Below, one piece after another: positions 43,293 through 51,774 of a stretch of 64,000 bases of DNA. This DNA comes from Owenweeksia sp963758205. GTDB taxonomy: Bacteria > Bacteroidota > Bacteroidia > Flavobacteriales > Schleiferiaceae. A program made the position numbers and the translations under genes. The notes beneath the pieces were generated by a model that searched no databases, was not told where the DNA came from, and saw nothing but the letters and a program-made list of their open reading frames with translations. Within the stretch, counting starts at the first letter, position 1; the number at the start of each line of letters is the position of its first letter. The stretch is taken from contig CAVWUM010000002.1 in the NCBI GenBank assembly GCA_963758205.1, forward strand, positions 1,612,001 through 1,676,000, given 5' to 3'.

Positions 43293-43329
43293 ACCCTGGT
43301 TGGCGAATGCTGGCCAGGGTTTTTATTTT
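43293..43329 (+). terminator. Terminator after atpG
   Basis: ACCCTGG pairs with CCAGGGT across a 14-base loop and runs into TTTTATTTTG, about 36 bases after the atpG stop. Marks the end of the ATP synthase operon. Confidence 0.75.
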
Positions 43330-43335
43330 GAACCA

Positions 43336-43361
43336 ATCTGTGTACATCTGTGCAATCTGTG
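43336..43361. repeat. Threefold ATCTGTG direct repeat
   Basis: ATCTGTG occurs three times at about ten-base spacing (43336, 43346, 43355) between the atpG terminator and the acetyltransferase gene. A dispersed intergenic repeat type; its function is unknown. Confidence 0.5.
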
Positions 43362-43372
43362 GTGAACCAAGT

Positions 43373-43380
43373 TAAATTTG
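43373..43380 (+). promoter_or_regulatory. Candidate -7 element (TAAATTTG), very close to start codon
   Basis: Perfect TAnnTTTG match ending only four bases before the ATG of the acetyltransferase, so a transcript from it would be leaderless or nearly so. No clear -33 TTG. Could be fortuitous. Confidence 0.35.
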
Positions 43381-43384
43381 CGCG

Positions 43385-43891
43385 ATGGCAACTATCTATA
43401 AAAAGATATCACAAGAGAAGCATTTCCTCCTCACCAAATCCCTTGCCCACCAAATCTGGACTCAGCATTACACCCCCATAATCGGTTCTCAGCAGGTAGC
43501 CTATATGCTTAATAAGTTTCAAAGTGTGGAGGCTATACAAAAGCAAGTGCAGGAGGGCTATGAATATTACCTGATTTACGATGGAGACAAAGCCGTTGGC
43601 TACTTTTCTTTTCTCCCCGAAAAGGAGGGTTTGTTTTTAAGTAAGATATACGTTTTGGCCAAAATGCGGGGCCAGGGCTTTGGCAAAAAGGCAATGCAAT
43701 TTATTGCTGAACAGGCATTGCAGAGAGGTCTTGAGTCCATCCGGCTTACAGTCAATAAATACAACACTGTTAGTATTGAGGCCTACCTTAAAATGGGCTT
43801 TGTAAAAACCAGGGCGGTGGTTTTTGATATTGGTGAAGGCTTTGTAATGGACGATTATGAGATGGTGAAAGACCTAGCTACGGCTAATTAA
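43385..43891 (+). CDS. GNAT family N-acetyltransferase
   Basis: 168 residues. Acetyl-CoA binding motif A appears as LSKIYVLAKMRGQGFGKKAMQFI with the RGxGxGxx pattern, followed by LRLTVNKYN-type strand (IRLTVNKYNTVSIEAYLKMGFV). Acetylates an amine or amino group of unknown substrate. Single gene after the atp terminator. Confidence 0.9.
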   Translation: MATIYKKISQEKHFLLTKSLAHQIWTQHYTPIIGSQQVAYMLNKFQSVEAIQKQVQEGYEYYLIYDGDKAVGYFSFLPEKEGLFLSKIYVLAKMRGQGFGKKAMQFIAEQALQRGLESIRLTVNKYNTVSIEAYLKMGFVKTRAVVFDIGEGFVMDDYEMVKDLATAN

Positions 43892-43910
43892 TAGCCGTTA
43901 TCTTTATCTC

Positions 43911-44327
43911 ATGTCTAAATTTCGCATATTCATACTATCCACCTGTGGAATTATGTTGATTTCATGTGGAGGCGATAAAAAAGCAGAGCCACAATACATC
44001 ACTAAAACTATAAAAGTTACGGCTACTGCCTATAATTCATTGGATTGGCAAACCTCCGGAAATCCAAACATCACAGCTTTTGGAGATACATTAAAACCCG
44101 GTATGAAAGTTATAGCCGTTTCCCGCGATTTACTGGACTCAGGACTGGTACACAATACCACCCTTACTATAGAGGGCCTGCCCGGGGTTTATACCGTTAA
44201 GGATAAAATGAACATCCGCTACAGGCGTAAAATTGATATTTACATGGGCACCAATTATGATTCGGCCCGGGCCTGGGGTCATAAAAAAGTGAACATAACC
44301 TGGGTAACGGATACCGTAAAAGAGTAA
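43911..44327 (+). CDS. Small lipoprotein with 3D (double-psi barrel) domain
   Basis: 138 residues. Lipoprotein signal ending GIMLISC (Cys 19), then a 3D-type domain: VTATAYNSLDWQTSGNPNITAFGDTLKPGMKVIAVSRDLL, GLPGVYTVKDKMNIRYRRKIDIYMG. The 3D domain is shared with MltA and Rpf-like proteins and named for three aspartates, of which the last (Asp in KIDIYMG) is visible. Possible peptidoglycan-active envelope protein; the activity is inferred. Confidence 0.8.
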   Translation: MSKFRIFILSTCGIMLISCGGDKKAEPQYITKTIKVTATAYNSLDWQTSGNPNITAFGDTLKPGMKVIAVSRDLLDSGLVHNTTLTIEGLPGVYTVKDKMNIRYRRKIDIYMGTNYDSARAWGHKKVNITWVTDTVKE

Positions 44328-44395
44328 CAGGTTAAATTACTGTTAATGGCTGTACTTTATCTTAAACCTGGCGTTATCCACCAAATCAATAGCTG

Positions 44396-44785
44396 TTGAA
44401 GTTGCCTCATTTCACCTTTCGCCTGCCTTACTTACTTATCGCCATTTTTCTATTTGGTATAGAAGTTTTAATCGCCTCCTGTTTTACTGATGATTTTATC
44501 CGCCCCATACTCGGTGATTTTTTAGTGGTAATCCTCATTTATAGCTTTATGGCCGCATTTATTAAGTGGAATAAACGCCTGCTTGCATTGGCCGTGCTTG
44601 TGCTGGCCTATTTCATGGAGTTTTTGCAGTATATCAATGTTGTAAAGCTTCTTGGCTTAAAGCACAACACCTTTACCCGTATGGTGCTTGGCACCACGTT
44701 TACTTGGGAGGATATAGCCGCTTACACCCTGGGCATTGCCGCGGTGCTTACCGTTGAGTTTGCTTTGCGCAAGAAGGTCAGGTAG
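44396..44785 (+). CDS. DUF2809 family membrane protein
   Basis: 129 residues with four membrane segments, starting with TTG at 44396. The pattern LFGIEVLIASCFTDDFIRPILGDFLVVILIYSFMAAF and GTTFTWEDIAAYTLGI is that of DUF2809 proteins (LLLFGIEVLIA..DDFIRPYLGD). Function unknown. Confidence 0.8.
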   Translation: MKLPHFTFRLPYLLIAIFLFGIEVLIASCFTDDFIRPILGDFLVVILIYSFMAAFIKWNKRLLALAVLVLAYFMEFLQYINVVKLLGLKHNTFTRMVLGTTFTWEDIAAYTLGIAAVLTVEFALRKKVR

Positions 44786-44865
44786 CAATGAGATACCGAG
44801 ATTAGGAGGTTACAGATTTTTGGCGTTAGATTTGATTGCCATTGGCTCCTTTTGATTTTGCTGAT

Positions 44866-46308
44866 TTGAAACACCTTCCGCTTACACTGCGCGCCCGTAT
44901 TTTCATGTCGATGATTCTCATCATCCTCATATCTTTTTTCCTTACGGGAGCCATTACTTTCTATCATTTTAAAAATGCCAACGAACAGTACCACCAGGAG
45001 AGGTTAAGGCGTAAGGAATATGCAGTTATTGAGTCCATCAATTATTTTTTGCGGGGGCAGCAAACCATTGATGCCAGCAACGACTCCATCGTAAGTATGT
45101 TTGATGAGAAAATCTGTGAACTGTCTAAGGTTAACAGTATGGACATCAGCATATACAGCCTTTCCGGACACATGTTAATTTCCAGCAATCCCACCCTTAG
45201 GGAGGAGGGGCTGGTGTATGATAGTATCAACCCTTCGTTACTTAAAACAATTAATGAGCGAAGGGCACAGGTGGTGGTAACCAACCGCTCGGAGGGCATG
45301 CATTATTTATCGTCCTACGATCTTATACACAACCTGCAGGGCAAGCCCTTGGCCATAGTTAATGTTCCCTACTTTGATACCGAGGACATACATCAGCAGG
45401 ATGTTCAGAATTTTTTAATGCGGCTGGGCCAGATCTATCTCCTACTGTTTTTAGTATCGATTTTGATAGCCTACTTTTTGGCAAATTACATTACAGGTTC
45501 ACTGAATGCAATTGGGCAAAAGCTTAAAAACACGCGCATTAACGAACCCAACCCACCGCTACACTGGCGGTTTGATGATGAAATTGGCACATTGGTATCA
45601 GAGTATAACCGCATGCTGGGTGAACTTGAAAAAAGTGCGGCCAAACTGGCCCGTACTGAAAGGGAAACTGCCTGGAAGGAAATGGCCAAGCAAGTAGCTC
45701 ACGAAATCAAAAACCCGCTTACCCCTATGCGCTTAAGTGTTCAGTATCTTGAAAAAACACTGGAGTGCTCTGATAAGGAGAAGCTTAATGAGTTTACCGA
45801 AAGTATGATTGGGCAGATTGATACCTTAAGCAATATTGCCGATGCATTTTCGCGCTTTGCCAGTATGCCCGAAATGAAGCCTGAACGCTTTAATGTGGCC
45901 GATGTGGCACAAAAAGTAATTGCCCTTTATCCGGGTTATGACATTAAGTTCAACAGCCGTGATGGAAACCTATCTATTAAAGGAGATAAGGAGCAGTTTG
46001 TAAGGGCACTCAACAATCTTATAAATAATGCTATACAGGCCATACCCGAAGGTCGCGAACCGCATATAGCCTTAGAGATAAGCACTAAGGAAAATGATGT
46101 ACTCATTTCCATTTGTGATAATGGAACCGGAATACCGCGGGAGCAAACCGATAAAATATTTGAACCGCGCTTTACCACTAAAACCAAGGGTATGGGTCTT
46201 GGCCTGGCCATGGTAAAAAATATTGTAGATGGCTTCAGCGGCACAATATGGTTCAATTCAGAAGTGGATAAGGGTACCACCTTTTTCATTTCGTTGCCCG
46301 CTGCTTAA
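44866..46308 (+). CDS. NtrY-like sensor histidine kinase
   Basis: About 480 residues. I favour the TTG at 44866 (MKHLPLTLRARIFMSMI) because it places a basic n-region before the first membrane helix; a TTG at 44836 adds ten residues. Two membrane helices bracket a periplasmic sensor region (about 40-175), then HAMP, the H-box VAHEIKNPLTPMRLSVQYLEKTL, N-box NNLINNAIQAI, G1 ICDNGTGIP and G2 GMGLGLAMVKNIV. A typical orphan kinase of the NtrY type; its partner regulator is not adjacent. Confidence 0.88.
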   Translation: MKHLPLTLRARIFMSMILIILISFFLTGAITFYHFKNANEQYHQERLRRKEYAVIESINYFLRGQQTIDASNDSIVSMFDEKICELSKVNSMDISIYSLSGHMLISSNPTLREEGLVYDSINPSLLKTINERRAQVVVTNRSEGMHYLSSYDLIHNLQGKPLAIVNVPYFDTEDIHQQDVQNFLMRLGQIYLLLFLVSILIAYFLANYITGSLNAIGQKLKNTRINEPNPPLHWRFDDEIGTLVSEYNRMLGELEKSAAKLARTERETAWKEMAKQVAHEIKNPLTPMRLSVQYLEKTLECSDKEKLNEFTESMIGQIDTLSNIADAFSRFASMPEMKPERFNVADVAQKVIALYPGYDIKFNSRDGNLSIKGDKEQFVRALNNLINNAIQAIPEGREPHIALEISTKENDVLISICDNGTGIPREQTDKIFEPRFTTKTKGMGLGLAMVKNIVDGFSGTIWFNSEVDKGTTFFISLPAA

Positions 46309-46384
46309 TTGCCTTACTTTCCTTTTCTATTTTTGAATGGTTTTTTGATTTCGTATTTAAATCATTCAACACAAATCATATTTT

Positions 46385-47080
46385 ATGAAACTTCAAAGAC
46401 TTTTTATGATCGCCAGCCTTATGTGCATGGTATTAATCGGCCACAGCCAAAATGATGTTACAGCAGTGGCTTTTGGTGCCATAGAGGTAATGGGCGAGGC
46501 CACTATTAGCCTTACGGCAGATTATGCAGAAATACAGTTGGGTAGCAGCGCTGTAAATTCTGATGCTTCTGTAGCCCATAAGGAGGCCACCGCCCAAATG
46601 ACTGAAACCATTGAATATTTAAAAAAACAAAAAGCAGTATCTGATATCAAAACCACACAGGTAAGCCTTAATGCTCACTACTCCAGCAGTCGCTCAGAAA
46701 CCCCAAAATACATGGCCAGGCAATCTCTTTCATTTAAACTAAATGATTTGAGTAAGTATGACGAAATTATGCTGGGCTTAATTAATATGGGACTAAACAA
46801 TATTAGTAATGTGAGCTTTAAATCTACCCAGGCAGAGAATGCCGAAAAGGCCTTACTGCAGCAGGCTATGCAAAATGCCCGCAAAAAAGCAGAACTTATG
46901 GCTGGCGAATACGGCCAGCAAGTGGGCCGTGCTCTTATGATTTCGGATAGAGTAGGGACGGGTAACCCATCCCCGGTAATGGAATACAAAATGGCGGCAT
47001 TTGATAGCTCGGGCCCTTCGGTTGAAGGTGGTGCCATAGAAATTTCAACAACGGTAAACGTGCAATTTGAACTTAAATAA
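46385..47080 (+). CDS. SIMPL domain-containing protein (DUF541), secreted
   Basis: 231 residues with a signal peptide ending GHSQ. The mature part IEVMGEATISLTADYAEIQLGS, the helical AEKALLQQAMQNARKKAELMAGEYGQQVGRALMISD and the C-terminal strands ISTTVNVQFEL match SIMPL/DUF541 proteins, which are periplasmic. Function unknown. Ten bases separate it from the enoyl-CoA hydratase gene. Confidence 0.85.
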   Translation: MKLQRLFMIASLMCMVLIGHSQNDVTAVAFGAIEVMGEATISLTADYAEIQLGSSAVNSDASVAHKEATAQMTETIEYLKKQKAVSDIKTTQVSLNAHYSSSRSETPKYMARQSLSFKLNDLSKYDEIMLGLINMGLNNISNVSFKSTQAENAEKALLQQAMQNARKKAELMAGEYGQQVGRALMISDRVGTGNPSPVMEYKMAAFDSSGPSVEGGAIEISTTVNVQFELK

Positions 47081-47090
47081 ACCAAGCAAT

Positions 47091-47870
47091 ATGTCTTACG
47101 AAAACATAATAGTAAACCACGAAGAGCAATATGCGGTGATTACCATTAACCGCCCAAAGCAAATGAATGCGCTTAATAAGCAAACCATACAGGAGTTGCA
47201 TGATGCGCTGGTAAGCTTTTACAGCAATGCAGAGGTAAGGGCTATAATAATTACCGGTGGTGGCGATAAGGCTTTTGTGGCCGGAGCAGATATAAAAGAG
47301 TTTTCAGATTTTGATGTAAGTCAGGGTCAGGAGTTGGCAGCAAGAGGCCAGGAGCTTTTATTTGATTATGTGGAAAACTTTAGCAAGCCGGTAATTGCGG
47401 CTATCAATGGTTTTGCCCTTGGCGGTGGATTAGAGTTGGCGATGGCTTGCCATATGAGAGTAGCATCATATAATGCAAAGCTGGGCTTGCCTGAAACCGG
47501 CTTGGGTTTAATACCCGGCTATGGAGGTACGCAGCGTTTAGCGCGCCTTATTGGCCATGGGCGCGCTTTCGAAATGATTGCAACCGCTGATATGATTGAA
47601 GCTGATAGAGCGCATGAAATGGGCCTTGTTAATCATGTATTCACCTCGGATGAGCTGATGGAAAAAACAGTTGAACTTGCAGGCAAAATGGGCCGTAATT
47701 CACCAAGTGCACTACGGAGTGCTATCCGCAGTATTAATGCCGGATATAAAGTGGGTATTGATGGTTTCAAAGTAGAAATAGAGGAGTTTGGGAAGTGTTT
47801 CGGTACAGAGGATTTTAAAGAAGGCACTACCGCTTTTTTAGAAAAGAGAAAGCCATCATTTAATGCATGA
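47091..47870 (+). CDS. Enoyl-CoA hydratase/isomerase family protein
   Basis: 259 residues from ATG 47091 (a longer in-frame start overlaps the previous gene). Crotonase fold: ITINRPKQMNALNKQTIQEL, AFVAGADIKEFSDF (oxyanion hole), IAAINGFALGGGLELAMACHMRVAS, LGLPETGLGLIPGYGGTQRLARLIG with both catalytic Glu positions. Hydrates enoyl-CoA in fatty acid breakdown or a related pathway. Its stop overlaps the esterase start by eight bases. Confidence 0.92.
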   Translation: MSYENIIVNHEEQYAVITINRPKQMNALNKQTIQELHDALVSFYSNAEVRAIIITGGGDKAFVAGADIKEFSDFDVSQGQELAARGQELLFDYVENFSKPVIAAINGFALGGGLELAMACHMRVASYNAKLGLPETGLGLIPGYGGTQRLARLIGHGRAFEMIATADMIEADRAHEMGLVNHVFTSDELMEKTVELAGKMGRNSPSALRSAIRSINAGYKVGIDGFKVEIEEFGKCFGTEDFKEGTTAFLEKRKPSFNA

Positions 47871-48513
47871 ACCCCACTACCTGAAAATTGAAAAGAGTGC
47901 CCGCTATTATCTAAGCGGGCCTCTTGATCAGGATTATGATATGATTTGTTTTGCCCTGCACGGGTATGGCCAGCTGGGACAGTATTTCATTCACAATTTT
48001 AAAGGCGAGCAATTTAAGAATGTGCTTTTTATTGCGCCCGAGGGGTTGCACCGCTTTTACCTTGATGGCACCAAAGGGCGTGTAGGCGCCAGCTGGATGA
48101 CTAAGGAAGATCGACTGAAGGACATTAAGGACTACTGCCATTATCTGGATCGGGTTTATGATCACTTTAAAGAGAGAATGGCTTCGGTTAATAAAGTAGG
48201 TATTTTGGGATTTTCGCAAGGTGTAGCCACAGCCTGCCGCTGGCTTTCAAACTCCCGTTATTCTTTTGATTTTTTGATAAACTGGGCGGGTGCCTTTCCA
48301 CCGGATCTGGATGTGGAGGAATCCATCAGCCGAATGTCCAAACTACCAGTACATCTTTTACTGGGTGATCAGGATGAATACATCTCATTAAAGCAAATGG
48401 AAGAACATGTGGCACTTATACGCAGGCAAGGATTTGATGTAGAAACCAGAATTTTTAGCGGAAGCCATAAAATTTATCCAAAGGTTTTGGAGGAGGTTAT
48501 CAGCAGCTTATAG
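47863..48513 (+). CDS. Alpha/beta hydrolase (phospholipase/carboxylesterase family)
   Basis: 216 residues. Catalytic triad visible: Ser in GILGFSQGVATACR, Asp in LLGDQDEYI and His in SGSHKIYP. FALHGYGQLG near the N-terminus is the oxyanion region. Hydrolyses esters of unknown substrate, possibly thioesters given its neighbour. It overlaps the end of the hydratase gene and converges with the S4 protein gene. Confidence 0.88.
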   Translation: MHEPHYLKIEKSARYYLSGPLDQDYDMICFALHGYGQLGQYFIHNFKGEQFKNVLFIAPEGLHRFYLDGTKGRVGASWMTKEDRLKDIKDYCHYLDRVYDHFKERMASVNKVGILGFSQGVATACRWLSNSRYSFDFLINWAGAFPPDLDVEESISRMSKLPVHLLLGDQDEYISLKQMEEHVALIRRQGFDVETRIFSGSHKIYPKVLEEVISSL

Positions 48514-48873
48514 CTCGTTAAAATCATCAAGATCTCGCCTCTCCTTTTTAGTGGGCCTGCCCGTTCCACGCTGGCGATTAAAGTTTTGCATCATACGCAT
48601 AAACTCCATTTTTTCAATCTCATCTGCTGAAGTAGTATCGGTAATGTAATCCGCTACCAGCTTGGCACCCAGTCTGGATTTTGGAATATCTTTAACTTTA
48701 ATGGCGTAGGTTATACCCTCTTTTTTATAAGATATTTCATCACCTGTTTTTACCTCCCGCGAAGGTTTGGCAAGCTCACCGTTAACATTTACTTTTTCCT
48801 TTTTTACAGCTTCTGTTGCTATGCTGCGGGTTTTATACTTTCGTACACACCATAAAAATTTATCTAACCTCAT
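48508..48873 (-). CDS. RNA-binding S4 domain protein (Hsp15/HslR-like)
   Basis: 121 residues. The S4 motif MRLDKFLWCVRKYKTRSIATEAVKKEKVNVNGELAKPSREVKTGDEI lies at the N-terminus, followed by a basic C-terminal tail (RQRGTGRPTKKERRDLDDF), the Hsp15-like layout. Such proteins rescue stalled 50S subunits carrying nascent chains in E. coli. The role here is inferred. Confidence 0.85.
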   Translation of the reverse strand: MRLDKFLWCVRKYKTRSIATEAVKKEKVNVNGELAKPSREVKTGDEISYKKEGITYAIKVKDIPKSRLGAKLVADYITDTTSADEIEKMEFMRMMQNFNRQRGTGRPTKKERRDLDDFNEL

Positions 48874-49003
48874 TCCTCATGTCTTTCATTTAGAGATCAA
48901 TTTTAAGCAATACTTGTGTATTTTAGCGGGTAAACCCTACTACACCCAGTTAGTTTTATTTGATTTGTAAGATCAACAACATCCAACCCCCAGGCCTTTA
49001 TAT

Positions 49004-49696
49004 ATGAGTAAACTCAAATGTGTAATAGTTGATGACGATGCCCTCTCCAGGGAAATGTTGCGCAACTGTATTGGTAAACATCAGGATTTAAAGCTGGTAG
49101 GCACCTACCATAATGCCCTTGAAGCCAAAATGGGCCTCATTAAAAATGATGTGGATCTTGTGTTTCTTGATGTAGAGATGCCCGAAATGACCGGTTTTGA
49201 GTTGTTGAATAATTTTAAGAATATCCCACAGGTGGTAATGGTTACTTCAGAAAAGAAGTACGCGTACGAGGCTTTTCAAAATGATGTAACCGATTTTTTA
49301 TCCAAGCCACTTGAAATGGAGAGGTTTAATAAGGCAATTAACAAGGTGCAGCTTTTAACGGAAAACCTTTCCAAATCAACCGAAGACCAAAATATCATTG
49401 TTAAAAGTAATGGGGCGCTGGTTAAAATACCTACCGGTAAAATCGACTACATAGAAGCTATGGGTGATTATATAAAGGTAGTGGCGGGTGATGATCAGCA
49501 TGTGGTTCATAGTACTATGAAAGCCTTTATTTCACAATTGCCTGATGCTTTTTTAAGAGTGCACAAATCATACATTGTAAACCTGGATAAAGTGCTTGAA
49601 ATTGATGACAATTATGTAGTGGGAGATTACTTTAACCTACCGGTTAGCCGCTCCTATAAAAACGATGTGAAGAGCAAGTTTAAGCAGTATTTATAG
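49004..49696 (+). CDS. LytTR-family response regulator
   Basis: 230 residues. Receiver domain (about 4-120) with acidic pocket VDDD and phosphoacceptor D56 in LVFLDVEMPEMTGFELL; the LytTR DNA-binding domain follows (about 140-228: IDYIEAMGDYIKVVAGD, HSTMKAFISQLPDAFLRVHKSYIVNLDKV, LPVSRSYKNDV). Its 3' end overlaps the histidine kinase gene on the other strand by six bases, suggesting a paired system. Confidence 0.92.
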   Translation: MSKLKCVIVDDDALSREMLRNCIGKHQDLKLVGTYHNALEAKMGLIKNDVDLVFLDVEMPEMTGFELLNNFKNIPQVVMVTSEKKYAYEAFQNDVTDFLSKPLEMERFNKAINKVQLLTENLSKSTEDQNIIVKSNGALVKIPTGKIDYIEAMGDYIKVVAGDDQHVVHSTMKAFISQLPDAFLRVHKSYIVNLDKVLEIDDNYVVGDYFNLPVSRSYKNDVKSKFKQYL

Positions 49697-51010
49697 GCGA
49701 TACAGCTCTATATAAAAAGTTGTTCCTGCCCCAAGGGTACTTTCCACACTTATTTTACCACCCACCATTTCCACCTGGTTTTTAGTCATAAACAGGCCAA
49801 TACCACGGCTATCAACATCCTTACGGTTGTGGAAGGTTTTATACATCTGAAAAACCTTGTGTCCGTTTTCCTCAAGGTCAATCCCGATACCATTATCATT
49901 TACGCTTAGCATCACGCGGTCCCTCTCTACAAAAGATTTTAGAGTAATTATAGGCGGTACATCTTCTTTACGATACTTTATGGCATTTGAGATAAGGTTT
50001 AGAAAAATACTTTCAAGGAAATAGCGTGAGTAGTGAATAATGGGGTACTTAGAGAAATCATGAATAACAATGGCGCCCGATTCAAGTATCTGCTGGTTAA
50101 GTTGCTTTTTCACCACCATCAGTCTTTTCTCAAGGCTTACCTCTTCCATTTCCTTTATAAGCTCCCGGTAGTCCATCATTATTTTAGAGAGGTCATCTAC
50201 CATATCAAAGAGCACTGTAGCGCCCTCTTTAAAGTTCTCCATCAGATCCTCCTTCTTTTGTGGGGAGTCCATACGGTCATAAAGCTTAAGTATCATTTTA
50301 AGCCCGGCCATAGGTGACCTGAGGTTATGAGATACCATACGGGCCATGGATTCGAGGTGCTGGTTGCGATGATCCAGTGCAGCATTGGCATTCAGCAACA
50401 GCCTGCTTCGCTGTTTGGAGATAGTCCGCTCGCGCTCATAATTCTTTTTAAAGAAGAACAGTACCACACCAATAAGAACGGTTAAACTGGCCAAACGCCC
50501 GTGCGCTTTAAACGGGAAGGTAAGTTCGCCTAACAGCTCATAATTATTCAAAAAGATTTGCGGCCAGGTGTAGGCTAAAAAATCTATGAGTAACAGGTTT
50601 ATGAGTGTAATTACTATAAACCCTAAATGATCTCTAACCTTGAGTATAGTAAGGTCTAAAACTACTATCAGTACAAAAAAGTAGTTGGCAGCAGGCGTGG
50701 TAGCAATACTCCAGCACCAGGCAATATCATTAAATATGAGAGTTAGTAAAACAAAAATCCAACTTGATATTACAAACCTCTGCTTTACACGGGCCTCGTA
50801 ATAAATAATTAGAAAGAATATGGAGATGACAATAAGGGAGAACGCCATGATCAATGAAGAACCTGTAACCAGTGCACTTACTGAAATAGCTCCACTGAGA
50901 ATAAAAAAGATGAAAGAGGCGGTATTAAAAATTTTGTGTTCGAGAATAATTCCCTCACCCCCGGATATTAAGCTACCGATTCCAAACTTTGATTGATGCT
51001 CTTCTTCCAT
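49691..51010 (-). CDS. Sensor histidine kinase with multi-pass membrane region
   Basis: 439 residues. Six hydrophobic segments in the first 195 residues, a coiled linker, then the H-box MARMVSHNLRSPMAGLKMIL (about 229), N-box FLNLISNAIKYRK, G1 SVNDNGIGID and G2 SRGIGLFMTKNQVEMVGG. The lack of a periplasmic domain suggests that it senses through the membrane. It is convergent with the LytTR regulator, the likely partner. Confidence 0.9.
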   Translation of the reverse strand: MEEEHQSKFGIGSLISGGEGIILEHKIFNTASFIFFILSGAISVSALVTGSSLIMAFSLIVISIFFLIIYYEARVKQRFVISSWIFVLLTLIFNDIAWCWSIATTPAANYFFVLIVVLDLTILKVRDHLGFIVITLINLLLIDFLAYTWPQIFLNNYELLGELTFPFKAHGRLASLTVLIGVVLFFFKKNYERERTISKQRSRLLLNANAALDHRNQHLESMARMVSHNLRSPMAGLKMILKLYDRMDSPQKKEDLMENFKEGATVLFDMVDDLSKIMMDYRELIKEMEEVSLEKRLMVVKKQLNQQILESGAIVIHDFSKYPIIHYSRYFLESIFLNLISNAIKYRKEDVPPIITLKSFVERDRVMLSVNDNGIGIDLEENGHKVFQMYKTFHNRKDVDSRGIGLFMTKNQVEMVGGKISVESTLGAGTTFYIELYRL

Positions 51011-51316
51011 TAATAAGAATTGCTTTACAACTGTAAAGCTATAGTAAAGTGATTGAATACAAAAACAAAATATTTTGTTGTAACGAGCTATTAACCAGTG
51101 TGCTAAGTAGTTTTGAGCAAATGCCGGATATTGTAAAGGTGTTGCAACATTAATATCACCTCATGATATTAGAAAATAATTCTCCATTCACAGAAGTTTT
51201 GAGGTGTTGAGTAGCTTAACCAGTTTGTGCGAAATCATTTGCTTAAATACTATTCTTGAACAGTTCTAATAGTGCAAGAGGGCTGCTTTTGCGGCCACAG
51301 TTAGCCACTAATAGAC
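51011..51316. other. Intergenic region, no gene
   Basis: About 306 bases upstream of the histidine kinase. They hold A/T-rich promoter-like DNA after the kinase start and a short AATATCA/TGATATT inverted repeat near 51151-51169. I see no coding sequence. Confidence 0.6.
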
Positions 51317-51376
51317 AAACAAAAAAAGCAGCTCTACGGCTGCTTTTTGTTGCTCCTCCTCTTGGGCTCGAACCAA
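51317..51376. repeat. 60-bp direct repeat copy 1 (tRNA-Asn 3' end remnant and terminator)
   Basis: Contains a hairpin (51321-51347, GCAGC/GCTGC stem) and CTCCTCCTCTTGGGCTCGAACCAA, identical to the 3' 24 bases of tRNA-Asn on the minus strand. The rest of the tRNA is missing; the palindrome replaces it. Confidence 0.9.
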
Positions 51377-51394
51377 CCCCGATAGCTATCGGGG
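51377..51394. repeat. Palindrome CCCCGATAGCTATCGGGG (copy 1)
   Basis: Perfect 18-base palindrome joining the tRNA remnant to the 3' end of the first GIY-YIG gene; identical to 51751-51768. Confidence 0.85.
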
Positions 51395-51400
51395 CTCTGG

Positions 51401-51682
51401 TTAACCGTCATTGTATTTCTTAATAAGCTTATCGGCCATTTGCGGGTAACGCGCCAGATTATGGATGTATTTGGCGCTTTTCATTTTTTTGATATGCTTT
51501 TCAACTTGGAGGGCTTGTTCTTTGGACAAACACTTAATGGAGAAGAACAGTTTCCAGTCATTGGCCTTAGCAGTAAATTTTTGGGCTTCAGCATTAGTAT
51601 GAAATTCTAATCGTCTCTCTAAATCAGAGGTGTAGCCTGTGTAAAGCCGATCTAGCTTCTCACTGTGTAGTATGTAAACCAA
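51401..51682 (-). CDS. GIY-YIG nuclease-like protein, copy A (start codon damaged)
   Basis: Up to 93 residues, nearly identical to copy B. The GIY-YIG core reads VYILHSEKLDRLYTGYTSDLERRLEFH, with the conserved Arg in LERRL and a later Glu in QVEKHIKK. Relative to copy B one base is deleted just before the gene (CCAT becomes CCT), removing the ATG; translation would need a TTG at 51682, three codons into the protein. It may be a decaying copy. No DNA-binding domain is attached, as in the small single-domain Bacteroidota family. Confidence 0.75.
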   Translation of the reverse strand: MVYILHSEKLDRLYTGYTSDLERRLEFHTNAEAQKFTAKANDWKLFFSIKCLSKEQALQVEKHIKKMKSAKYIHNLARYPQMADKLIKKYNDG

Positions 51683-51690
51683 ATATTCCT

Positions 51691-51750
51691 AAACAAAAAA
51701 AGCAGCTCTACCGCTGCTTTTTGTTGCTCCTCCTCTTGGGCTCGAACCAA
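51691..51750. repeat. 60-bp direct repeat copy 2 (tRNA-Asn 3' end remnant and terminator)
   Basis: Same 60 bases as copies 1 and 3, with one change in the hairpin loop side (CTACCGCTGC instead of CTACGGCTGC). Lies between the two GIY-YIG genes. Confidence 0.9.
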
Positions 51751-51768
51751 CCCCGATAGCTATCGGGG
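51751..51768. repeat. Palindrome CCCCGATAGCTATCGGGG (copy 2)
   Basis: Identical to 51377-51394; marks the point where similarity to the tRNA gene ends. Confidence 0.85.
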
Positions 51769-51774
51769 CTCTGG

